64,000 nucleotides of DNA from the NCBI GenBank assembly GCA_049514555.1, contig JBEKUY010000002.1:476069-540068 (forward strand), read 5' to 3'. Positions within the stretch are counted from its first letter, which is position 1, and each line of letters begins with the position of its first letter. A model generated the notes under the pieces. That model did not search any database. It was not told the DNA's origin and saw nothing but the letters and a program-made list of their open reading frames with translations. The translations under genes and the position numbers were made by a program. The DNA comes from JBEKUY01 sp049514555 (GTDB lineage: Bacteria > Acidobacteriota > Terriglobia > Acidiferrales > UBA7541). Positions 17,413-25,579 of this stretch are shown one piece after another.

Positions 17413-18735
17413 CTACTGGAGGATATCCATGAGCTTAGCAATCGTGCGGTTGAGTTCCTTGTCGGTGCGGCGAAGCTCTTCGATCTTGTTGACGGAGTGC
17501 AGGACCGTGGTGTGGTGTTTCCCGCCAAATTGGCGGCCGATTTCGGGCAACGAGGCGGTTGTGAGCTGCTTGACGAGGTACATGGCTACTTGACGGGGAA
17601 AGGCGATGGCGCGGGTGTTGCTGCGCACCTTGAGGTCCTGCTCGCGAAGACCGTAGTGCTCGCTTACGCGCTTCTGGATGAGATCGATGGTGACGCGCTT
17701 TTCCTGCGTAGCGACGATGTTCTTGAGCACCTGCTGCGCCGTGGAAAGCGTGATGATCATGCCGGTCAACGAGCCGTACGCAATCAAACGCGTCAGGGCG
17801 CCCTCGAGTTCGCGAACGTTCGAACGGATGGAGCGCGCGATGAACTCGGCGACGTCGTCGGCCAGACGGAAATGATCGTTGTCCGCCTTCTTCTGGAGGA
17901 TGGCGATCTTGGTTTCCAGGTCGGGCGGCTGGATGTCAGCGATCAGGCCCCACTCGAAGCGGGAGCGCAAACGCTCCTCGATTGAGGAAAAATCCTTGGG
18001 CAGGCAATCGGAGGAAACCACGATCTGCTTACCCTGCTCGTACAGCGCATTAAACGTGTGGAAGAACTCTTCCTGGGTGCGCTCCTTGCCGGAAATAAAC
18101 TGGATGTCGTCGACCAGCAGCACGTCCACGGTGTGGAAGCGCTCGCGGAAGCTGATCATGCGGTCAAAGCGCAGCGAGTTGATGACTTCGATGGTGAACT
18201 TTTCAGCGCTGATGTAGGTGAGGCGCACGGCGGGGTTGCGCTTCTTGATGAGATGCCCGATGGCGTGCATCAAGTGGGTCTTGCCCATGCCCACGCCGGC
18301 GTAGAGGAAAAGAGGGTTGTAGCTCTTGGAAGGCTGCTCGGCGACGGCGCGAGCCGCCGCGTGCGCGAATTCGTTCGACTTGCCGACGACGAACGTATCG
18401 AAGGTGTACTTGACGTTGAGCTGATGCTCGATACTGTCGAAATCCAGCCGGGCCTGGCGCACGGGAGGGGCGGGGGGCGCCGGAGCAGGAGCCGTTTCCT
18501 CTTCGGTGCAAACGTACTCGACCTGGTAATTGGGCACGCCGGATTCGTGGAGGACGGCCTTCACAATCTCGCCGTAGGTCTGCGTAAGGACCTTTCTGAA
18601 GACCGGCGTGGGAATGCGGACAACGTACTTGCCGGCGTCGGCGCGGTCCAGCCGAGTCGGTTGAAACCAAGTCGTGAACGTGTGAGGACTAACGCGCTTC
18701 TCGACCAGATGAAGAAGTTTTTCCCAAGGGTTCAT
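17413..18735 (-). CDS. dnaA: Chromosomal replication initiator protein DnaA
   Basis: The 440-aa initiator binds DnaA boxes and melts the origin. Domain I is at the N-terminus (MNPWEKLLHLVEKRVSPHTF), a Pro/Ala linker (APAPAPPAPP) near residue 90, then the AAA+ domain with Walker A GVGMGKTHL, Walker B VDVLLVDDIQF and the arginine-finger region (ERLRSRFEWGL). Domain IV ends with the DNA-binding signature GGKHHTTVLHSVNKIE. ATG at 18735 gives the family's N-terminus; the frame open to 18969 is non-homologous. DnaA-box-like sites flank both ends, suggesting autoregulation. Confidence 0.98.
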   Translation of the reverse strand: MNPWEKLLHLVEKRVSPHTFTTWFQPTRLDRADAGKYVVRIPTPVFRKVLTQTYGEIVKAVLHESGVPNYQVEYVCTEEETAPAPAPPAPPVRQARLDFDSIEHQLNVKYTFDTFVVGKSNEFAHAAARAVAEQPSKSYNPLFLYAGVGMGKTHLMHAIGHLIKKRNPAVRLTYISAEKFTIEVINSLRFDRMISFRERFHTVDVLLVDDIQFISGKERTQEEFFHTFNALYEQGKQIVVSSDCLPKDFSSIEERLRSRFEWGLIADIQPPDLETKIAILQKKADNDHFRLADDVAEFIARSIRSNVRELEGALTRLIAYGSLTGMIITLSTAQQVLKNIVATQEKRVTIDLIQKRVSEHYGLREQDLKVRSNTRAIAFPRQVAMYLVKQLTTASLPEIGRQFGGKHHTTVLHSVNKIEELRRTDKELNRTIAKLMDILQ

Positions 18736-19133
18736 GATGGTTTCCGAACACTCAATCCCAAAAGGATCCCTCGTTTCCACTCTCCCGAGTGTGGAAATAA
18801 TGTGGAAAATAAACCACACCATCAGGCCGTCAATCTTCAGAATCTTAGCCGCCGTCCGATTGTGTCGGATGCCCCTGGGATCCGCGTCGCGGCGGCTCCG
18901 CACTGCGGTTAAGGAACTGCCCCTAGGAAGACGCGGCGGGATTGTCCACGAATGGAGGCTGGGGAGCAAGCGAAAAATGTGCGAAGAGATTCACCGTGTT
19001 CCACACGGCTTGCACAGCTTTTCCACACGAGCCGCATGAGAATGAGTCGCAAGTTCCGTTCGGCTTCACGCGCTTTGAACGCAAAGCAAACGCGGACGTC
19101 GAGATCATCCTCGAGAGTTGATGGTGAAGGAAA
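18736..19133. other. Upstream region of dnaA with DnaA-box-like sites
   Basis: This 398-base gap contains TGTGGAAAT (18790-18798) and TGTGGAAAA (18801-18809) in tandem, then TGTTCCACA (18997-19005) and TTTTCCACA (19019-19027). Spacing and orientation suggest either a second half of a bipartite origin or an autoregulatory site for dnaA. No gene is apparent. Confidence 0.5.
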
Positions 19134-20177
19134 TCACTGTTGAGTTTTCTTGTCGGGCCTGGCGAATTCGTAAACGCCCAAGGGATCGCCACCGACCAAC
19201 AAGCGGCCAGGCTCGACGAGAATTGTGGTGGCTTCTAGGCGACCGCCTGTGGGAGTGAAGATACGGTATTCGGCGCGACGCACGCCTTCGCGATCAAAAT
19301 GCAAAAGACGGCCACCGATGCTGATCCAGACGTCTTCGGTTTGCGGATCGACGCCGAGAGCAGTGACCACTGGTTTGAACACGGGAGCGCCGCCGTGTTC
19401 CTGCCGCGCGATTTCACGGCGGACGGCCTGAGCCTCGGGCTCAGAATCAATCGTGTTCGCCTCGATCACCAGGGAGGCGTACCCCAGGCGGTCATACTTC
19501 CGCACAGTGGGCTCGGGGAGAAAGGCGAAGGAGTAGTAAAGATGGCCGTGCGCATCGGTGTCCAAATGCCCGATATTGAGGAAGCGGTTGAGATCGGGCC
19601 GCTCGGCCATCTCGGCTGGGTCGCCAAATTCGCGCACGACTTTGCCGCGGCGATCGAACACGGTGACGAGGCGAGGGGACTTGGCCGTGGCCACGGCGAT
19701 CTCGCCTTCGCCGATGGCTGCGACCGAATTCGGCCCCACGATCGGAATCGTGAGCGAGGGCGTGCCGTCGGGATTGAAAACGCGGACGAGATTCGCGCCG
19801 CGGTCGGCGACGTAAACGCGGCCATCGGTATCGACGTCGAGACCCTCGCCGAAAACGATGGCATTGGGCGAAGGAGTTGTGGTCGAGGCGGCCTCCGCAG
19901 CAGGCCCCGGCGGGTTCGGAGCAGGCGGCACTTGGCGCAGACCCTTGCCTTGGGCATCGAAGACGAGCACGGCCGTGCCGGGAGCCGTCAGGAGGTAGTA
20001 ATGGCCGGCAGCGTCGCGGCGGATGGCACGCAGACCGGGCCCGACCGATTCAAAGACGCGCCGCGTGGCGAGGATCTCATCTACGTAATCGTCCTGCGCG
20101 CGCGACGCAGCGGGCCACCCGACAAGCAAGGCCACCGCCGCAAGCATCACACCCCGAGAGAATCGGCTGGAGGTCAT
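19134..20177 (-). CDS. Exported NHL/six-bladed beta-propeller protein
   Basis: The 347-aa product has a signal peptide (VMLAAVALLVGWPAASRAQ) followed by propeller repeats, for example GLDVDTDGRVYVADRGANLV, GHLDTDAHGHLYYSFAF and ALGVDPQTEDVWISIGG. Such propellers usually act as extracytoplasmic binding scaffolds or lyases; no catalytic motif is clear and I cannot name a substrate. ATG at 20177 precedes the signal peptide; the frame is open to 20261 without support. It lies upstream of dnaA on the same strand but the DnaA-box region separates them. Confidence 0.65.
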   Translation of the reverse strand: MTSSRFSRGVMLAAVALLVGWPAASRAQDDYVDEILATRRVFESVGPGLRAIRRDAAGHYYLLTAPGTAVLVFDAQGKGLRQVPPAPNPPGPAAEAASTTTPSPNAIVFGEGLDVDTDGRVYVADRGANLVRVFNPDGTPSLTIPIVGPNSVAAIGEGEIAVATAKSPRLVTVFDRRGKVVREFGDPAEMAERPDLNRFLNIGHLDTDAHGHLYYSFAFLPEPTVRKYDRLGYASLVIEANTIDSEPEAQAVRREIARQEHGGAPVFKPVVTALGVDPQTEDVWISIGGRLLHFDREGVRRAEYRIFTPTGGRLEATTILVEPGRLLVGGDPLGVYEFARPDKKTQQ

Positions 20178-20234
20178 GAAAGGACAGATTATACATGGCG
20201 GGCAGAGGTTGCCCGGCCGAACTTCGGGGCCAGA

Positions 20235-20262
20235 GGTGGCGCAACTGGAGAGTTGCGCCACC
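20235..20262. repeat. REP-like perfect inverted repeat
   Basis: Arms GGTGGCGCAACT and its exact complement with a GGAG loop, lying between two minus-strand genes. A shorter version (GGCGCAAC arms) is at 31968-31995, and half of one occurs at 49173-49183. The recurrence suggests a dispersed extragenic element. Confidence 0.55.
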
Positions 20263-20288
20263 CGGGAAGAGCACGCTGGATCAGAGAC

Positions 20289-20759
20289 TCAGGACACGCC
20301 GAAAGCCTGCTTCACATGCGGGCGGAAGAGATAGTAGAGAATCCATGCTTCGATCGCGATCGCGATCAGATGCCTGACGATCATGTGGATATGGTGAAAG
20401 TGCATCGGCCCGATGCCGGCAGGATGCCCGGGCAGCCAAGCGCCCAGGAGAAAGATGGCGTTCAGCGCCAGGCCGAAAACGACCAGAACAAGGGCGAGAA
20501 TGCGCGCCCAGCTCTTCAATCCCAAGAGGCCAATGCCGACAGCAACGTGCAATGCGGCAATTGCCAGTATGATGATGCCCGCCACGGCACCCATTCCGCC
20601 CAAAAGAGCGGCGACGGGCCCGCCCGAGGCGGCGTGAACAGACCCCAGAGTGGCCAGCCAGGCCCCTCCGAGGAGCAAAACCAGCCCACAAATGACAAGG
20701 ATGGCCGCACCGATAAAGCAAAGCACAGCGAGGATCGTCACACCTACGGGTCGCTGCAT
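20289..20759 (-). CDS. Four-helix integral membrane protein of unknown function
   Basis: ATG at 20759 follows AAAGGAGAA and gives 156 aa with about four hydrophobic segments (VTILAVLCFIGAAILVICGL, GGMGAVAGIIILAIAAL, WARILALVLVVFGLALNAIF, VRHLIAIAIEAWILYYLF). Small polytopic proteins with this spacing are common in Acidobacteria and unassigned. The 26824-27354 product has a similar membrane part (a helix, a short basic loop with KSWAR / RSWGR, another helix), so the two may be distant relatives. A His-rich loop (MHFHHIHMI) lies before the last helix. Confidence 0.6.
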   Translation of the reverse strand: MQRPVGVTILAVLCFIGAAILVICGLVLLLGGAWLATLGSVHAASGGPVAALLGGMGAVAGIIILAIAALHVAVGIGLLGLKSWARILALVLVVFGLALNAIFLLGAWLPGHPAGIGPMHFHHIHMIVRHLIAIAIEAWILYYLFRPHVKQAFGVS

Positions 20760-20951
20760 AGATTCTCCTTTCGATTGGGGACGGAAAGCCATACCGCACC
20801 GATGGCTATGAAGCACTGCCCACGGGGATGCGGATTTGTTGTGGACGCTACGCTAAACCTAGGGCGGGGTCAAGTGGAAACGCGGCGCGAGCGGTGTAGG
20901 ACATTTGGTAGGCGGTCACCACAGTGCAGGGACTCGGCCACGCGCCAATGA

Positions 20952-21380
20952 CTATTTGGGATAGGGGCTGCCGGAGAGGATGGCGAAGGCGCGGTAGAGC
21001 TGTTCAACGAGGACGACCCGAGCGAGTTCGTGGGAAAGGGTCAACGAGCCGAGAGAAAGCGTCGTGCGGGCGCGCTGGCGGATTTTTTCCGGAAAACCTT
21101 CGGCTTCACCGCAGAGGAAGATGATTTCGCGCTGGCCGCGATCGCGGAGGCCGCCGAGCCAAGCGGCGAACTCCTGAGAAGAGAACTGCTTGCCCGCGGC
21201 GTCGAGAAGAACGATCAGGGCGGCGGGGTCAGCGGCGAGCTTCCTGAGCGCGGCAGCGGAGTCGCGCAGCTCGAGTGCTTCGATTTCTGTGTGCCGGCGG
21301 ATGCGGGCGAAGTAGTCGTCCAGCAGAACGCGGATTTCGTGGCGGCGGGTTTTGCCGAGCATGAAGAGGCGGAGTTTCAT
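20952..21380 (-). CDS. rlmH: 23S rRNA (pseudouridine1915-N3)-methyltransferase RlmH
   Basis: The 142-aa SPOUT-fold methyltransferase modifies pseudouridine 1915 in helix 69 of 23S rRNA on assembled 70S ribosomes. It shows the family's IIFLCGEAEGFPEKI loop that forms part of the knotted AdoMet site, and TLSHELARVVLVEQLYRAFAI near the end. The C-terminus is SPYPK where many members have HPYHK, so the final His is replaced. ATG at 21380 starts MKLRLFMLGKTRR as expected. It is the last gene of the rplU-to-rlmH run. Confidence 0.92.
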   Translation of the reverse strand: MKLRLFMLGKTRRHEIRVLLDDYFARIRRHTEIEALELRDSAAALRKLAADPAALIVLLDAAGKQFSSQEFAAWLGGLRDRGQREIIFLCGEAEGFPEKIRQRARTTLSLGSLTLSHELARVVLVEQLYRAFAILSGSPYPK

Positions 21381-21483
21381 GGAGGCGTCGTCACAAAGGC
21401 GGAGAGATCCCTCGTTCCGCACATTCATCCGGGACGCAAACGGCGCGCCGCTACGCTCGCCGGGATGACCGCAAACGACGCGG

Positions 21484-22449
21484 TCACTTCAAACCGTAGC
21501 GCTTGCGCTTCTCGAGAAGCGTCTTGCGGCTTATGCCGAGAATCTCGGCGGCCTTCGAGATTTTATAGCGCGTGGCCTCGAGCGTCGCGGCGATGGCTTC
21601 GCGCTCGAGCTCTTCGAGCGAGCGCAGGCCGGCGAGAGGGTGAGGAACGCCCGCGGCAGCGGCGCGTACGGTGTCAGGAAAACATTCGGGCTCGATGAGG
21701 TCGCCGGAAGAATAGATCAAGGCGCGTTCCAGGGCGTGGCGCAACTCGCGGACATTGCCGGGCCAGGAGTAGGCCGCGAGGGCCCGGCGTGTTTCGGGAC
21801 TGAGCATGGCCCCGGGGCGGCCGTGAGTCGCGCAGAGTATGGCGAAGAGATGATCGGTGAGCGGGGCGAGATCGGCGGGGCGCTCGCGCAGTGGCGGAAC
21901 GTGCAGCGCGACCACGTTCAGGCGGAAGAAGAGGTCTTCGCGGAAGCGGCCGGTGGCGACGGCCTTCCGGAGATCGGCGTTGGTGAGGGCGACGAGCCGC
22001 GCTTCGATGCGCAGCGTCTCCGCTCCGCCGAGGCGCTCGAAAGTGCGTTCTTCGAGGACGCGCAGGAGCTTGGCCTGCGCGCTGGGCGAGAGGACCGCAA
22101 CTTCATCGAGAACGAGCGTGCCTTTGCCGGCCAACTCGAAGCGGCCCAGCTTGCGATCGACGGCGCCGGTGAAGGCGCCACGTTCGTGGCCGAAGAGCTC
22201 GGATTCGACGAGCTCCTGGGGAAGGCTGGCACAATCGATTTTCTGGTACGGGGCGTCGCGTCGCGGCCCGAGTTCGTGAATGAGGCGCGCGAGATAGTCC
22301 TTGCCCGTACCGCTTTCGCCGGTGATGAGCAGGGTCGTGGAAGTCTCGGCGACCTTGCGGGCGATCTCGAGAAGGCCCAGGGAAGCGGGATCCTCTGCCA
22401 CCCACGGCAGGCGCCCTGTGGCGAGCGAAGCCGATCCATCGGTCGTCAT
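21484..22449 (-). CDS. Sigma54-dependent activator lacking a receiver domain
   Basis: The 321-aa protein has the AAA+ sigma54-interaction domain: Walker A GESGTGKD, the GAFTGA loop within ELFGHERGAFTGAVDRK, Walker B GTLVLDEVAVL and the R-finger region FREDLFFRLNVVAL. It ends with a Fis-type helix-turn-helix (ISKAAEILGISRKTLLEKRK). Only about 25 residues precede the AAA+ domain, so no receiver, PAS or GAF input is present; activity may depend on expression or a separate partner. ATG at 22449 is the only sensible start given rsfS just upstream. Its position inside a ribosome-related operon is unusual. Confidence 0.88.
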   Translation of the reverse strand: MTTDGSASLATGRLPWVAEDPASLGLLEIARKVAETSTTLLITGESGTGKDYLARLIHELGPRRDAPYQKIDCASLPQELVESELFGHERGAFTGAVDRKLGRFELAGKGTLVLDEVAVLSPSAQAKLLRVLEERTFERLGGAETLRIEARLVALTNADLRKAVATGRFREDLFFRLNVVALHVPPLRERPADLAPLTDHLFAILCATHGRPGAMLSPETRRALAAYSWPGNVRELRHALERALIYSSGDLIEPECFPDTVRAAAAGVPHPLAGLRSLEELEREAIAATLEATRYKISKAAEILGISRKTLLEKRKRYGLK

Positions 22450-22453
22450 CGGA

Positions 22454-22879
22454 TCACAGTCCGGAGGGAGAAGCGCCGGGCCCCGGCCGTTCGGGTCCGG
22501 CCTCGCCCACGCCGGCACTGGCAGATTCGCCGGGGAAATCGAGGCGCTTGGCGGCACGCCAGAGCCGCTCGAGATCGTAATAACGGCGGGCAGCTTCACT
22601 AAAGACGTGCACGATGAAGCCGCCGAAATCAAGGAGCACCCATTCGGCGGTGGCGGAACCCTCGCGGTGCCGCGGGGAACGCCCGGCGCGAGCGAGCTGA
22701 TCTTCGACTTCGTCCAGGACCGCGTGGGCCTGGGGCGGGCTGAATACCGTGCAGATGACGAAATGTTCGGTGAACGCGCCGAGTCCGGCCAGATCGAGAA
22801 CCACAGTGTCAGCCGCCTTCTTATTCTGCGCCGCCTCGACGGCCACGCGGACGTCGGCGGGCAAGGAGTTGAGGTTCAC
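22454..22879 (-). CDS. rsfS: Ribosomal silencing factor RsfS
   Basis: The 141-aa protein binds L14 of the 50S subunit and blocks subunit joining in slow growth. Family features are KKAADTVVLDLAGLGAFTEHFVICT and EWVLLDFGGFIVHVFSEAARRYYDLERLW. The C-terminal 20 or so residues are an Ala/Gly/Pro-rich extension. It overlaps nadD by 4 bases and is followed 4 bases later by the sigma54 activator gene, so translation may be coupled. nadD-rsfS-rlmH is a widely kept order. Confidence 0.95.
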   Translation of the reverse strand: MNLNSLPADVRVAVEAAQNKKAADTVVLDLAGLGAFTEHFVICTVFSPPQAHAVLDEVEDQLARAGRSPRHREGSATAEWVLLDFGGFIVHVFSEAARRYYDLERLWRAAKRLDFPGESASAGVGEAGPERPGPGASPSGL

Positions 22880-23595
22880 CGGTACAGGCCCTGCTTGAGA
22901 ATGTATTCCTCGACGCGCGCGGAAACAAGCCCGTGGATGGCTTGGCCGCGGTGGGCGCGGCGGCGGACGTCCGTGGAGGAAACGTCGCTCGAAAGCGCCT
23001 CGAGGAGATGGACGGTGGTGCGGCGCAGTTGAGCGATGACAGGCGCGTCAGGGATGTCCTCGGCAGGCTTGAGGGGAGGCCGGCCCAGCAGTTCGGGCGG
23101 AATGACCAGGCGCAAGGCCTCGGCGCGAATCCCGGGCCGGCTGGCCACGATGAAATCGCAAAGGCCGAGCAGGGTTTCGTACTCCCTCCATAAGGGAAGT
23201 TCGAGAAACGCATCGGCGCCGAGGATGAAGTAGAGGCGGTCTCCCGAACCGTGATAAACGCGCTTGAAGTGGCGAACGGTGTCGATGGAATAGAAAAGCT
23301 GTTGGCCGCTCGCATCCTCCCCAGCCTCGGCCAGCGAAGGCACGAAGTGCGGATGCTCGGCGCAGGCCAGCGCGACCATGGCGAAGCGATGGGGAAAGGG
23401 AGCCAGTTGCTCGTCGAGCTTGTGCGGAGGACGGCCGGCGACGACGAAATGGACTTCATCGAAATTGAAACGGCGGTCCGCGGCGCAGGCGACGGTGAGA
23501 TGGCCACTATGAATGGGATCGAACGAGCCGCCGAAGAGCGCAATGCGGCGAGGCTGATGCCGAAGGGCCGTGCGCTGAGTGGTGGGCGTCGTCAA
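22876..23595 (-). CDS. nadD: Nicotinate-nucleotide adenylyltransferase
   Basis: The 239-aa enzyme makes deamido-NAD from nicotinate mononucleotide and ATP. The nucleotidyltransferase motif GGSFDPIHSGHL (residues 22-33) is intact and SSTDVRRR near the end matches the ISSTxIR motif. Length is somewhat above the usual 200-220, with a 16-residue N-terminal extension if TTG at 23595 is the start; other starts are possible. It is 10 bases after obgE in the same operon. Confidence 0.94.
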   Translation of the reverse strand: MTTPTTQRTALRHQPRRIALFGGSFDPIHSGHLTVACAADRRFNFDEVHFVVAGRPPHKLDEQLAPFPHRFAMVALACAEHPHFVPSLAEAGEDASGQQLFYSIDTVRHFKRVYHGSGDRLYFILGADAFLELPLWREYETLLGLCDFIVASRPGIRAEALRLVIPPELLGRPPLKPAEDIPDAPVIAQLRRTTVHLLEALSSDVSSTDVRRRAHRGQAIHGLVSARVEEYILKQGLYR

Positions 23596-23605
23596 CGTGT
23601 CTCCG

Positions 23606-24733
23606 TCAATGAGGTTTCGCCGGAGCCGCCGCTGGCCATCCTTCGGGCGGTGATGCGGCGGATCGAGCGTCGTGCTCTTCAGGGCCTTCGCCTAGCGCCG
23701 GGACCGGCTGGGCGCGCGGCAACTTATCCAGGGCATCGGCCATGGCGCGGACGAGCTCGCGGACTCCTTCGCCGGAAACGGCGGAGATGGAGTGGAACTC
23801 GATGGCGCGATCGCGGCAGAATTTTTCGAGCGACTCGAGGCGGGTGCGCTCGGTGGTGGCGTCGAGCTTGGTGGCCACGACGATCATCGGTTTGGCCGCC
23901 AGGGTCTCGCTGAACGCGCGCAGCTCCCCGCAGATGGTCTCATAGTCGCGGATGGGATCGCGGTCGGAGGCGTCGCTCGTGTCGATGAGATGGGTAAGAA
24001 GGCGGGTGCGCTCGACGTGGCGGAGAAAGCGAATGCCGAGGCCGGCGCCCAGGTGGGCGCCTTCGATGAGGCCGGGAAGATCGGCGACAACGAACGTGCG
24101 GCCGGGCGTCTTTCCGGAGGCGGCATCGGCGCTGACGACGCCGAGATTGGGCTGGAGCGTGGTGAAGGGATAGTCGGCGATTTTGGGGCGCGCGGCGGAA
24201 ATGACGGAGATGAGCGTGGACTTGCCCACGTTGGGAAAACCGACCAGCCCGACATCGGCAAGAAGCTTCAGCTCGAAACGCAAGTGGCGCTCTTCCCCGG
24301 GGAAACCCTCCTCGGATTCGCGGGGCGCCTGATGCCAGGGCTTGGCGAAGTGCTGATTGCCGCGGCCCCCGCGGCCGCCTTGGGCGATCAGCAGGCGCTG
24401 ACCGGGCGCGGCGAGGTCGGCGATGGACTCGCCGGTGGCCTCGTCGAAGACGACGGTGCCGACAGGGACCGCCAGGATCATGTCGGCGCCGCAATGGCCG
24501 GTGCAGTTCGAGCCTTCGCCGTGGCGCCCGCGGTCGGCGCGGAATTCGCGGTTGTAACGGTAGCGGAGGAGCGTGTTGTCGTGCGGATTGGCTTCGAGAT
24601 AGACGCTGCCGCCGTTCCCGCCGTCGCCGCCCGAAGGGCCGCCGCGCGGAACGAATTTCTCCCGGCGGAAGGCTACGCAGCCGTTTCCGCCGTCACCCGC
24701 CTTCACATAGATCTTGGCTTCGTCGACAAACAC
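23606..24733 (-). CDS. obgE: GTPase Obg/CgtA
   Basis: This 375-aa ribosome-associated GTPase aids 50S assembly and stress signalling. The N-terminal glycine-rich Obg fold (about 1-158) shows FVDEAKIYVKAGDGGNGCVA and RGGPSGGDGGNGGS; the G domain has G1 GFPNVGKSTL, G3 DLPGLIEGAH and G4 TKLD. The C-terminus is a short Pro/Ala tail without the acidic extension of some Obg proteins. It follows rpmA by 75 bases, the common rplU-rpmA-obgE order. Confidence 0.97.
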   Translation of the reverse strand: MFVDEAKIYVKAGDGGNGCVAFRREKFVPRGGPSGGDGGNGGSVYLEANPHDNTLLRYRYNREFRADRGRHGEGSNCTGHCGADMILAVPVGTVVFDEATGESIADLAAPGQRLLIAQGGRGGRGNQHFAKPWHQAPRESEEGFPGEERHLRFELKLLADVGLVGFPNVGKSTLISVISAARPKIADYPFTTLQPNLGVVSADAASGKTPGRTFVVADLPGLIEGAHLGAGLGIRFLRHVERTRLLTHLIDTSDASDRDPIRDYETICGELRAFSETLAAKPMIVVATKLDATTERTRLESLEKFCRDRAIEFHSISAVSGEGVRELVRAMADALDKLPRAQPVPALGEGPEEHDARSAASPPEGWPAAAPAKPH

Positions 24734-24808
24734 GGAGATTCCTCAAGACGGGCAAAGAATACGACACTGACGGGGCAGTAGGAAAGAAAGTTAAGGATAT
24801 AAAGGGGG

Positions 24809-25093
24809 TCAGGAGGCCGGGGAGGTGGGCTTGGCTTCCTCGACGGGGTGAACGCTGATGAAGCGGCCGCCGCGTCCCTTGTCCTCGAAGAGCACCAGGC
24901 CGGTGACTTTGGCGTAAAGCGTATCGTCCTTGCCCCTGCCGACGTTGAGGCCGGGCTTGTGGCGGGTGCCGCGCTGGCGGGCGAGGATGGTGCCGGCGTT
25001 GACGAGCTGGCCGCCGAAGCGCTTGACGCCGAGGCGTTGTCCCTGCGAATCGCGGCCGTTTGTTGACGAGCCGCCACCTTTTTTGTGTGCCAT
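24809..25093 (-). CDS. rpmA: 50S ribosomal protein L27
   Basis: The 94-aa protein starts MAHKKGGGSSTNGRDSQGQR, the L27 N-terminus that reaches the peptidyl-transferase centre; it begins directly with AHKKG, without the cleavable extension seen in Firmicutes. RGTRHKPGLNVGRGKDDTLYA is also typical. The C-terminus has a short Pro/Ser tail. It lies 66 bases after rplU. Confidence 0.97.
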   Translation of the reverse strand: MAHKKGGGSSTNGRDSQGQRLGVKRFGGQLVNAGTILARQRGTRHKPGLNVGRGKDDTLYAKVTGLVLFEDKGRGGRFISVHPVEEAKPTSPAS

Positions 25094-25159
25094 GACGAAT
25101 CCCTTCTGGAAATCGAGAGCGCCGGGTCGTCCCGGCGATGCCGCCCTTCGCGGACCGCG

Positions 25160-25471
25160 CTACAGCTTGATCTCGCCGACCTGAACGGCGGTGTAGTGCT
25201 GCCGATGGCCGCGGGAAATCTTGTACTGACCGCCCGTCTTGAACTTCAAGACGGTGAGCTTCGTCCCCTTCACCTGGCCGACGATTTTGCCAGTGACGGA
25301 TGCCTTCGAGGCGCCGGCGCCCGCGACGATCTTCTTCTCGTCGGTGTGGACCGCCAGGACCTGGTCAAACGTGATCTTGGAGCCAATCTTGCCGGGGAGT
25401 TTTTCGACGCGGATGGTGTCGCCCGGCGCGACGCGGTACTGCTTTCCTCCGCTTTGAATGACGGCGTACAT
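25160..25471 (-). CDS. rplU: 50S ribosomal protein L21
   Basis: The 103-aa protein starts MYAVIQSGGKQYRVAPGDTI and contains the C-terminal signature KISRGHRQHYT, which identifies L21. It is the first gene of the run rplU-rpmA-obgE-nadD-rsfS-sigma54 activator-rlmH. ATG at 25471 is preceded by GGAGG. A near-consensus promoter lies 31-60 bases upstream, so the 5' leader is short and carries no obvious L21 attenuator. Confidence 0.97.
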   Translation of the reverse strand: MYAVIQSGGKQYRVAPGDTIRVEKLPGKIGSKITFDQVLAVHTDEKKIVAGAGASKASVTGKIVGQVKGTKLTVLKFKTGGQYKISRGHRQHYTAVQVGEIKL

Positions 25472-25501
25472 CGAGCCTCCAGAGGCCAAAGACAAACAAT
25501 G

Positions 25502-25531
25502 ATTATACGGGTTGCATGCGGGAGCCGTCAA
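25502..25531 (-). promoter_or_regulatory. Sigma70-type promoter for the rplU operon
   Basis: On the minus strand TTGACG (25526-25531), 18 bases, then a perfect TATAAT (25502-25507). It drives the ribosomal-protein operon; the expected start is about 25 bases before the rplU ATG. Confidence 0.75.
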
Positions 25532-25579
25532 CGCGACCGAATACAGGGTGCTCGGTCAGTTTGGAAGGCCGATGCTGGG

